64,000 nt of DNA, taken from Eleginops maclovinus (taxonomy: Eukaryota; Chordata; Actinopteri; Perciformes; Eleginopidae). The stretch's first letter is position 1; each line of letters begins with the position of its first letter. Both the position numbers and the translations under genes were made by a program. Location of the stretch: the NCBI RefSeq assembly GCF_036324505.1, contig NC_086357.1, forward strand, positions 21,649,293 to 21,713,292, given 5' to 3'. Below, one piece after another: positions 1 to 31,617 of the stretch. The notes beneath the pieces were generated by a model that had not been told where the DNA came from, did no database searches, and saw only the letters and a program-made list of their open reading frames with translations.

Positions 1-1906
1 TAATTCAGGAACAAGATGAACTACATGTTTGCAACAGTGGGCAAGCGCTAAAAAGTGCAAACAGTGTAGATCAAGAAGGCCCTTAACTCCTGACTTCCCC
101 TAGAATAGATGATAAAAACAAAACTGCATTGCACATTGCACTGTATGAAAAGGACAGACACATACGTACCTGTATATGGGGGCTACTCAATCTCAAGCAG
201 CCAAGTGTCACAGACCGCTTTGCATCTCACAGCCTGTATATATAGAATCTATGCTCACAATTTTGTATCTGAGTCGTTTCAAACCAATGAGTTATTAGGT
301 AAACTCCACACTAAGCCATCATGCTCCCTCCAAGGAACATGTTTACGACAAAGAGTGCACAACCATCTTTTGTCCCTCAGTTAACAGCCCTACTTTATTC
401 ATCCCTGGCACTACAATAAACTGACTTTCATACATACTGTAAATGAGAAGAAGGTAAAGGCCATGGGATTCATTCTGACCTCTGAACATATGGGAAATAA
501 AAACTCAACTAATTAGAGATAACCCAGAGATAGATATATTTCGGTTTCACAAGTCAGGCAGAGAGGTTGCTCATGATATGATCTATACTTGCTCTTAATT
601 ACTAAAGATGCAAAACACTTTTTGAACATTTCGAAAGGATGTGGCCAAGATATACCCAGAAACAAGTCACAGAGTTGACTGGAATCAGACCCTGCTGTAC
701 CAAAAATAAACATTGTATTTCCAATTCATTCAAATGCATACTTTGTTTAATTAGTACATAATTACACATTCCTCCACGTGTTGAAACGTTTAGGCTCTTA
801 AAAAGCCATTCTCAATATATTCAAAACTTTAGAAAGTAGTGACTCTTTATCACCTTTTCAAAACGCAGAATATAAGAGTGATATTGAGAATAGATTCAAG
901 TGATTGTTACTTAAACTGCAAATGATAGCAGCCAGCCTGAGTAGCTGACTTCCAACAACCTCCAAAATACCCACAAGAGAGGGATGAGTCTTTGTGTCTT
1001 TGATATTGTATGTGCTACATTATATTATGTATTTAAAGTGCTTTGATGGAAATCCATCATGCAATTCTGTAATACCAACATGTGAGGTACAACCTTAAAT
1101 CTCAGTCTTTTAGCATACATCAAGTTTGTGATATTTATTTGCATATGTACTGTATGAACCTTTAACAATTATAAAAGGAATCATCCCAAAATGTGGCTGA
1201 AGACAGCTGGGTATTGAGTGTTCTCATTAGCAAAATACCATTCTGAAAGCAGCAGCTAGTATGTTAGTCTAAGTAAACATCAAGAGAAGGTCTTTTACAA
1301 ACAGCAACATTTTAATGGTCTCTACCACCTGGATGTTCTAATAAAAATACTGTTTTAGATGTTTCATTACTTACCTGGTAGTAAGAAGGGTAGTAAGAAC
1401 AACTTTTTAATCACTCTAAAACTCTCACAGCTTCCTGTTTTTCCTTCAGTTAACCACAAATGTCTCAGTCACTATGATAGAGATCTTTGCAGAAATGCTG
1501 TCTTGACGTCAGTCCTTTTTGCAGCCCAAAGGTTATGAGGTTCAGTTTGGATTCTGTTACTTGATCAATAGTAGTTAACTGAATGCCTGCAGTGTGATGA
1601 AGAATCAAACTCAACACACAGCTTTGTGGTCAGCTTTTCCTCTCAGAATTCTATGATCATTTACTAACATGTCTTTCTGAGTAATAGTTATGGTTCGTCT
1701 CTGTAGGTACTCACTCCCCCAAAATGATGTATTGATCCTTGCATCTTCTTTAGTGCGTAAAGGCTTTCTGTTAGCCTTTCTGTGGAGCCTGCATATGATC
1801 TGATTAGATTTCATTCAGATTTGATTCATCTTTTTGTCATTGCACATAGAACAAAAAAATGCTGTTTGCGTCCAACATGAAAATGCAAAGAACAGATACA
1901 GTGCAT
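1..1906. other. AT-rich non-coding DNA, no gene seen
   Basis: I see no spliced or single-exon gene here. The open frames are short, unrelated to known families and lack splice or start context. The stretch contains several TATA- and ATTA-rich patches and no long tandem repeat. Confidence 0.6.
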
Positions 1907-2092
1907 GAGTCTGTGGCCCAGTGGGTTAGTGCGCTGTTCTTCAGATCAGGAGAGCACTGGTCCAATAGCCACTGCAGTCAGCATGTTGTTGTGTCCCTGA
2001 GTAAGACACTTCCTACACTCCTATTGTATTGAGTGTATGTAAGTCACTTTGGGTAAAAGCGTCTTACAAGTGACATGTTATGTATTGTAATG
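1907..2092 (+). repeat. Decayed tRNA-derived SINE
   Basis: The left part has a perfect RNA polymerase III A-box match, TGGCCCAGTGG, near 1914-1924. A degraded B-box-like GGTCCAA lies about 45 bases downstream. The 3' half contains CACTTTGGGTAAAAGCGTCT near 2046-2065, which matches the conserved tail core of many fish SINEs and their partner LINEs. No clean target-site duplication was found, so both ends are approximate. The family name is not assigned. Confidence 0.7.
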
Positions 2093-2655
2093 AGGTTACA
2101 GTATAGGCTGTATCATATTTGTGGCCAGTTACAGAAAAGTTTGGAATAAATATAAAACACATATTTACAGATAAGTTGCAAGGTTTGAAGCATACATGGA
2201 AAAGGTGCAGGCATACATAAGATAAATACAGCCTTAATAAATATTAAATACAGACATAATAAATATGTGCACAAAGCAGTGTGAGGTTAGGCACTGCAAT
2301 TAGAAATGTAAATATTATTCAATTAGTGCTGATTCAGGTTTGTCATCACTATAGAAAGTCCTGTTTATTTGTATTTCCAGGAATAAGCCTATAGTGCATC
2401 CACATTATCCTATTTTGTAGAAATGTTATGGCAGATAAAAAATCAATTTCACAGACATTGCGTTATACAAAGATGTATCTATGGTGTATGTCAACCAGAG
2501 GCACCGTAGTGTTTATACTTAAACAATGTTTTAGAGTTACATTTTTTAGATCTCACTTGCTCATGCTCGTGATGAGGTAAACACGCCCTGTTCATGATTG
2601 TGGTTGAAAGCCACTTGGTTTGTAAATGCAAACTACACAAACACTCCCTTTTCTC
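2093..2655. other. Non-coding 5' flank of the protease gene
   Basis: AT-rich sequence without a supportable gene. It lies directly upstream of the serine protease gene and may hold its distal regulatory sites, but no specific element is identified. Confidence 0.5.
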
Positions 2656-2741
2656 GGTTATACAAGGAAGCATTTAAAGATTGAAATTGTCAGTGAAGTG
2701 TGCCACTCCTTACAGAAGCTCAGCTAATCTCTGACCTCACC
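2656..2741 (+). promoter_or_regulatory. Putative core promoter and 5' UTR of the protease gene
   Basis: Two TATA-like stretches, GTTATACAAG near 2657-2666 and CATTTAAAG near 2671-2679, lie 65-85 bases before the start codon. The start codon sits in a good Kozak context (CACCATG, A at -3). The transcription start cannot be placed from sequence, so the promoter call is an inference from position. Confidence 0.3.
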
Positions 2742-4162
2742 ATGTTTCTCCGCTATGAACTGCTGGCACTGATACTCGCGCTGGCTCTCTTTGGTCAAGG
2801 TATGTTTTTATATTGTTGCATTTAATTCCCTTTAGCAGTATTAAAGATTGCAGTTTAAACCTAATCACACGAGGAACTAGGTCAGTAGTGTTAGACAAAA
2901 AAGGCACAATGATTCATTAATTAATTTTATTAGTCTCTTTTGTCAGTTTAGTTTTGATCCCAAATGCACTTCCTCTCAGTTCATGCAGGAGAAATCATTG
3001 GCGGTCAAGTGGCTAAAGCACAAAGCAGGCCATACATGGTTCTTTTGAAGCAGCACAAGCATGATGGTGAACAAGGACACTGCGGTGGCATACTTCTGAA
3101 TGCGGATTTTGTGATGACTGCAGCCCACTGCCAAGCCAGGTCAGTTAAACTTGCTTTTTCTTTAACCTAAGGAGGGACTTACTGAAAACTACTCAGTGAT
3201 ACCTTTTCTGGACTTTTGTCATTTCAGTTCTTACGAAGTCTTTCTAGGATTGTCCAATATGTCGAACAAAAAAGAAGTACAGAACACAACTGTAGAGAAG
3301 TCCTATCCACATGATGCAATTGACTTACTGAAAACTACTCAGTGATACCTTTTCTGGACTTTTGTCATTTCAGTTCTTACGAAGTCTTTCTAGGATTGTC
3401 CAATATGTCGAACAAAAGTGAAGTACAGAACACAACTGTAGAGAAGTCCTATCCACATGATGAATACAATGCAAATGATAACACTAATGACATAATGATT
3501 TTGAAGGTGAGAGTAAAATAAATGTAACAGTTGTATTTTAAATCTGTACATAACAGCAGGAATGTGTGATAAGCACATTTTCTTCCTCATCTCATTTGAT
3601 CATATCAAATTCATTAATAATAAAATATTCAACATTTTGACTTTAATACTTTCTAAATATTATTTTTTTTTCCCGTTTCTAAAGATGAGCTCCCGGGCCA
3701 TTTTCAGCAAAAGTGTGAGACCCATTGCTCTTGCATGCCAAGGTGATGACTTTCTGCCAAAATCATGTTCAATCTCCGGCTGGGGAGAAACAGCTGAAAA
3801 CGAAAAGTACATTTCTCGTGTACTAATGGAGGCTAATGTAACCCTAATCAACGATGAGTGGTGTAATAAGAACCATTTGTACTGCTCTAAGGGAAAGCCA
3901 CGTCCGGCTGGGGTAAGTATATCCATACATCACAATGACTAACTAACACTGGTCAACAGGTATATTATGTAAAAGCAATCACTGCATACTGTTCATGTAC
4001 TTGCAGGGAGACTCTGGTGGTCCGCTGGTCTGCGAAGATGAAAAGGCATACGGGCTGGTGTCAATGGGCTTCCAATACGACCATGCAAAAAGCCCATATG
4101 TGTACGCTTATACTAAGATTTCTGACTACACCAACTGGATCGAATCGATTGTTGGTTGCTAG
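2742..4162 (+). CDS. Granzyme/chymase-like secreted serine protease (trypsin fold, S1A), five exons
   Basis: Exons read 2742-2799, 2980-3139, 3374-3506, 3685-3912 and 4007-4162, all with GT-AG borders and intron phases 1, 2, 0, 0 as in granzyme/mast-cell protease genes. They join to 244 codons plus TAG. Residues 1-19 form a hydrophobic signal peptide. A short propeptide ending Gly-Glu precedes Ile-Ile-Gly-Gly at 25-28, the acidic-dipeptide activation site of granule proteases cut by a cathepsin C type enzyme. The catalytic triad is His69 (TAAHC), Asp112 (NDIMIL) and Ser196 (GDSGGP). Cys54-Cys70 and Cys145-Cys202 should pair, as probably do Cys177-Cys184. The Cys191 of chymotrypsin numbering is absent (Ala-Gly before GDSGGP), as in the granzyme B/chymase/cathepsin G branch. 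Length is normal for the family. By family it would be a granule-stored protease of lymphoid or myeloid cells. The substrate is not predictable because the pocket segment (KPRPAG) is unusual. Exon 3 is partly duplicated just upstream (3176-3321). Start chosen by signal peptide and Kozak context. Confidence 0.92.
3176..3463 (+). repeat. 146-bp tandem duplication covering the intron 2 end and most of exon 3
   Basis: Copy 1 runs 3176-3321 and copy 2 begins at 3322, offset 146 bases. They are almost identical through the branch/acceptor region and exon body. The main difference is AAA versus AGT, giving Lys versus Ser at residue 88. Copy 1 has an intact acceptor (AG at 3226-3227) but loses the exon end and donor. 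Reading it in frame runs into TGA at 3343-3345. Copy 2 keeps the complete exon with its donor at 3507. Copy 1 is therefore a pseudo-exon. Confidence 0.93.
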
Positions 4163-4438
4163 GTTACCTGCATAACTGATCGATCAAACCCTGATGTCTA
4201 AGTGTGGTATTTGTCGCTTAGCAAATTTAAAACAAGAACATACAGATTGTTATACTATATTCAAAAAGCTTTTCATTGAACAACGCCGTAACATTTGAAA
4301 AACTCATGCTGCTTAATGGAAACAATGTCTAAATACTGCAAGTAAAATTGCTCTATAGCACTTCATGCATCTTCTTTTTGACTGTATCAGATGAGAAGAT
4401 AGGATCCTCCAAGTTTGTTTTTAACCATCTTTTTAAAC

Positions 4439-4444
4439 AATAAA
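4439..4444 (+). terminator. Poly(A) signal AATAAA of the protease gene
   Basis: A canonical AATAAA hexamer lies 277 bases after the TAG stop of the protease gene and is followed by a GT-rich stretch (CTTGGTGCTGTTG). This gives a 3' UTR of roughly 300 bases. It is the first convincing polyadenylation signal downstream of the gene. Confidence 0.7.
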
Positions 4445-4464
4445 ATCTTGGTGCTGTTGCTCTC

Positions 4465-5010
4465 ATTAAATCTGTCCACTTTTCTGTTTATTGTAAGGAC
4501 AACACTGCCTCCTTGTGAACAAAGACTATCTGTGCAGCAGTGAGGTTCACTAAAGTCAGACCTAAAACTCTCTTAAAACTAAAGAAGTCTCGGCCTGTTG
4601 TGAAAAAGATCCTTTCCACATTTTTCCAAAGTTTCCAAATTATGATCAAATTATCTGTGCATTAAATGAGATTAGGCATTATATCAGCTTCCTTTATTAC
4701 AATTCCACATTAAGTTCAAGCATGCTTTAACTATACAAATCCTTAATAACAAAACATGTTTACTGTCAGAAAGGAAACCTTGTATTGGTGTTAACTTATT
4801 AGTGATTCTAATACTGTTCATACGAAGAGGTGTCTGGGAATAAAAATAGATACTGTATCTACAACTAAATAAAAAGATGGGAGTTTTGCCCAGCAGACGC
4901 TTCTACTTTCACTTATATCGAAAGTCAACTGCCTTTGGAAGCAAGTAATAGTGCCCTCATATTATAGTGTTACAATTACTGTATATTCATTTATGATCAC
5001 TGGTTGGTTA
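4465..5010. other. Intergenic AT-rich DNA, no gene seen
   Basis: Downstream of the protease poly(A) signal there is no further exon of the S1A type and no tandem repeat. Nothing supportable was found. Confidence 0.55.
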
Positions 5011-5233
5011 TAAAAAAAGGCAATTAGAGACCACTCCATTTTTTTCTTAAATCTTTATTTCTACATGCATGGCAGCCTGTTTTGAATTCCAAAACAGAGA
5101 AAAATTGGAAGTAGTTTATAGAATACAAGACTTTTAAAAAAAAACCATTTAACTCAAAAGACGTACCTATAAGAAATAAAACAAGAGAAACTAATAACGC
5201 TGAAGTGGTCTCTTATTTTTTTCCGCGGCTGTA
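5011..5233. mobile_element. Candidate MITE with imperfect terminal inverted repeats
   Basis: The left end carries an A-run followed by TTAGAGACCACT (5024-5035). The right end, read on the other strand, carries an A-run followed by AAGAGACCACTTC, so the ends are imperfect inverted repeats. The right end finishes with CCGCGGCTGTA. The interior is AT-rich with no coding capacity. I recognise the pattern as like short non-autonomous DNA elements spread through fish genomes, but family and exact left boundary are uncertain. Confidence 0.45.
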
Positions 5234-5304
5234 CATCTAATAAGTGAGGAATCCTATCTCACATGCTTCACAGTCTAGCAAAAGGACCAATTAATATCGT
5301 ATCG

Positions 5305-5577
5305 TAGGGTCGCCGGTTCAAGTCCCCGAACAGGCTTGAAACAGACTTGCTACTTGGAGAGGTCCCAGTTCACCTCCTAGGCCCTGCTGTGGTGCCCTTG
5401 AGCAAGGCACCGGACACCTCCAATCCCCCCTCCCCATTGCTCCCCGGGCACTGTACGATAGCAGCCCCCTGCTCCTAGTACTAGGATGGGTTAAATGCAG
5501 AGGACTAATTTCACTGTGTGCTCTGCTGTGTGCATGTATGTGACAAATAAAGAGGGTTTCATCCTCCGATTCTATCT
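5305..5577 (+). repeat. tRNA-related SINE-like repeat, 5'-truncated
   Basis: A near-perfect RNA polymerase III B box, GGTTCAAGTCC, lies at 5315-5325. It is followed by a body with GAGCAAGGCACC, CTCCCCGGGCACTG and GATGGGTTAAATGCAGAG, segments that recur in many fish interspersed repeats. No A box is visible upstream, so the 5' part is missing or decayed. The last 36 bases (5542-5577) recur exactly at 6881-6916. Target duplications were not identified. Confidence 0.65.
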
Positions 5578-6413
5578 ATCTTCTAATTTTTATAAAGATA
5601 ACAGTTATTAACGTCATCTGGATCCAAAGATAATGTTAAAAGTCATCAGGATTTTAGTGAGATACATGTTTATTTATGAACAGCATGTCAAAAAGACAAT
5701 TCATGTTGCACTGAGCCGCCCGTGACATATTGATGCTCTCATGGGGAAGAAACACTTGAGGCTACATCAGCTTGCTTTCAGCACCACCATCAGGCAATTT
5801 TATATTTTACATGACCATATAGTGACTGTATTATTAAAAACACACATACAAGCAACCACTTTGACTCAATGTTGAAGCCCACCATTTTAAGATGTAGTTA
5901 TTTTAACGGTTACTACATCCTGGCTTCACTGCTTAAGGTCCCTGAGTCCCATGGTTTGACAAAGGCCGTTGGGATGATATACAGTACATGTATTGCTTCA
6001 GTGCTGTTGTTAAGATGTGGTCAGGGCAAATACATTTCTGGCATGAGCTGCATCTCCACAAAAAAAAGTGTGGTTGATCACTAGGTAATAACTTAAGTTT
6101 AAACCACAATGTTTAGTAACGTAGCTATATTGGGGTATGAGTGTGCTGTGTTGAACGACCATATAAGCATTCTTCTGACATCGTTTTAGATCTTGTACTA
6201 CTAAATTAAAATGAACACTGCAAAATCCTGTAATGGGTAGATGGATGCATTTAAGGGGGTGCTGCACATTAACATACTAATAAATGAGGGCAAGTACTTT
6301 TAGTGTTCTCATAAAGTTGTAGCAAGGTGCACAAGGACTTTTCAAATTTCAGGAAAGCTGCAGCAACACCGTGAACACCACATAACAAGCCACTTTAGTT
6401 GCATTATACTCAC
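5578..6413. other. Non-coding DNA between repeats
   Basis: No supportable gene. Short frames here have no family resemblance and no splice context. No tandem repeat was seen. Confidence 0.5.
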
Positions 6414-6421
6414 CCTAGTGG

Positions 6422-7076
6422 CAGGGGCGTAGCTAGGCTTTCAAGTTTGGGAGGGCTTAGCCTAGAGGTGAGGTGGAGCTGTGTGTGTGGTGAAGCGAGC
6501 ACTAAAACGTTTTCGGGGCCTTCTTTTTTTTAAGGTGGGGGGGGGTTTTGCACTGAGCAAGCCACCACACACCCATAGTGTTTTGTTAACCAGGTCGATG
6601 TTACCTGGCCTTAGTCATGTTGACATTTCCTAGGAGTATGGTGGCCTTCACCTCCTTTCGGGGGATCCGGTGGCATGCTCCCCAGGGCAAAATTGTTCTA
6701 ACATTTTAAAGTGAATTGCATGCATCTGGTGCACTTTTGAGAACAAAATTAAGATGCTAGATCTAATAAAACTTTGTGGTCTCGGTAAGGGGAGGGGGCA
6801 CAACTCTCAACACTAATATGAAAAATGCATCAATCAATCAATCAAAGTATTAAATATACCATAACCAATGACAATTAAGAGACAAATAAAGAGGGTTTCA
6901 TCCTCCGATTCTATCTCTATAATTAAGTGAAATATGTTCATTTTGAAAACCTTATTCTTCAAAAAGGAGAATGAGACGTGAATGCCCTTTTCCTTTCTTT
7001 TTTTTTCAAAATTTCAAAATGCTCATTTGGGTCGGCTTTAGGAAGCCCACCTAAAATAGGCCTAGCAATGCCACTG
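6422..7076. mobile_element. Non-autonomous hAT-type DNA transposon with perfect 8-bp target duplication
   Basis: The element starts CAGGGGCGTAGCTAGGC and ends with sequence whose reverse complement is CAGTGGCATTGCTAGGC, an imperfect terminal inverted repeat. It is flanked on both sides by CCTAGTGG (6414-6421 and 7077-7084), an exact 8-bp target-site duplication. An 8-bp duplication with CAGGGGCG-type ends is the hallmark of the hAT superfamily. The 655-bp interior has no transposase frame, so it depends on an enzyme elsewhere. A short segment at 6881-6916 is identical to the tail of the SINE-like repeat at 5305-5577 and appears to be a nested insertion. Confidence 0.8.
6881..6916 (+). repeat. 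36-bp copy of the upstream SINE-like tail
   Basis: This stretch matches 5542-5577 base for base. AATTAAG occurs just before it (around 6873-6879) and again shortly after it (around 6922-6928), which could be a 7-bp target duplication around a severely 5'-truncated retrocopy. It lies inside the hAT-type element, so it is younger than that element if the nesting is right. Confidence 0.6.
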
Positions 7077-7084
7077 CCTAGTGG

Positions 7085-11732
<4,648 letters not shown>

Positions 11733-11839
11733 TATCTACGTCCTACACCAACGCCATTGAGGAAGCAGAAATAAAAAGTTGTTGTCATGGAAACCTGCCG
11801 TTCCTTTCCTCCTCTCCCCTCATCACACTCAAACTTCTA

Positions 11840-12368
<529 letters not shown>

Positions 12369-12780
12369 TGACTTTTGTTCCTTTACTTTGACATGTTTAT
12401 GAGCTTTAATGTTAAAAAAAAGTGCTTTACTTTTGTGCACCTCTTTTCACCCTCCGTCTGAAACCAGAGCCCAGTCTGCTCTGATTGGTTAACTGACCAG
12501 CTCTGTTGGGATTGGTCAACCGCTTAGAGATGTCCCACTCCTTAGCCTATCACAAACAATGTGTTGGAGCGTCAGCCAATAGAAGCATGAGGGTTACATA
12601 GTGATGTCACTATGTTGCAGAAGTATACAAAGGAGTCCAATGATGCCGTCTCAGGGGTGGGGGGAGTGTGTTGGAGAGAAACTCCCTCTGGAGTGAACTT
12701 TGGGATTTTTGAACAAAAACCTTTATAACACACTACAGGAAATGGAAACCCCACCTAATCTTAAAGGCGCCTCTTAAAGT
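12369..12780 (+). repeat. Dispersed repeat, copy A (CCAAT-rich)
   Basis: From CTTTAATGTT near 12403 through AAAGGAGTCCAATG near 12629 this matches, in inverted orientation, the sequence at 58739-59062. Shared segments include CACCTCTTTTCACCCTC, GCCCAGTCTGCTCTGATTGG and CCTTAGCCTATCACA. It contains several ATTGG/CCAAT boxes. It resembles an abundant interspersed repeat of percomorph fishes; the transposon class is not established. Ends are approximate. Confidence 0.7.
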
Positions 12781-23005
<10,225 letters not shown>

Positions 23006-23348
23006 ATTACGGTAAACCACGGCGAATGAGTCATCCTGTGCTAATCATATAGAAATACTTGAAAGGCATTCACATCTTTGCCTGAATACAAAAGCGGATG
23101 TAGTGAGTTGACTCAAATGTGTAGCCATGGGAAAAGTGGCTGCATGGTGTTGTAAAGGAGAAACAAAGGGTTCATCAACAATGTAGGCAGCATACAGGCT
23201 GTGGGTGTATGGAGTTTGTGGAATAGGAAAGGAAGTACAATTAAAGGTGGCAGGTACGCTCTTCGAGTTTTGTCATATCGCATACGTGCCTGTATGAGCA
23301 AGAGAGAAAGTGTTTATACGAGTTTCAGTGTGAAGATGTGAGCAGTCG
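23006..23348. other. Spacer between microsatellites
   Basis: Unique sequence of about 340 bases separating two TG arrays. No gene or known repeat was recognised. Confidence 0.5.
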
Positions 23349-23359
23349 TGTATGTGTGT

Positions 23360-23412
<53 letters not shown>

Positions 23413-23421
23413 AGTGTGTGG
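23349..23421. repeat. (TG)n microsatellite, interrupted
   Basis: TG units with TATG interruptions at the left and GAGAG near the right end. Confidence 0.95.
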
Positions 23422-23568
23422 GTTTCTGGGGTTTCTGGCCTCTCTGCTCTGTGTGGGCTTTGGGTGTTGGTTTGATTATAGTGTATTTGAGCCAGGAAAC
23501 TTAAGCTCTTCTGTCAGTCACAAACCATGAGCCAAAGCATGTCAGATGTGTGGATAAAGATATTTACA

Positions 23569-31228
<7,660 letters not shown>

Positions 31229-31244
31229 CAGTTTAGTTTTTATC

Positions 31245-31601
31245 CATCCATCCATCTTCTCCCACTTTTCCGTCAGGGTCGCGGAGGTAACAGCTCCAGC
31301 AGAGAGCCCCAAACTTCCCTTTCCCTGGCCACATCAACCAGCTCTGACTGGGGGATTCCAAGGCGCTCCCAGGCCAGCGAAGAGATATAATCCCTCCACC
31401 TGGTCCTAGGTCTACCCCTCGGTCTCTTCCTAGCTGGACGTGCCTGGAACACCTCCCTAGGGAGGCGCCCAGGTGGCATCCTCACTAGGTGCCCGAACCA
31501 CCTCAACTGGCTCCTTTCAACTCGAAGGAGCAGCGGTTCTACTCCGAGTCCCTCCCGGATGACTGAACTTCTCACCTTATCCCTAAGGGAGATGCCAGCC
31601 A
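31245..31601 (-). mobile_element. 5'-truncated Rex3-like (RTE) LINE, 3' end only
   Basis: The minus strand encodes about 108 residues of the C-terminal end of a non-LTR reverse transcriptase (motifs RWFGHLVRMP, GRPRTRWRDY and WERLGIP), ending in TGA at 31273-31275. Only 28 bases of 3' UTR follow, ending in GATG repeats, which is the described form of Rex3 elements in fishes. An exact 16-bp target duplication, CAGTTTAGTTTTTATC, flanks it at 31229-31244 and 31602-31617. Over 90% of the element is missing at the 5' side, the usual result of incomplete reverse transcription. Rex1-type assignment is the main alternative. It makes no functional protein. Confidence 0.88.
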
Positions 31602-31617
31602 CAGTTTAGTTTTTATC

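Noticed and set aside
3660..3926. 88-codon minus-strand frame over protease exon 4
   Set aside because: It is a shadow of the coding exon on the other strand.
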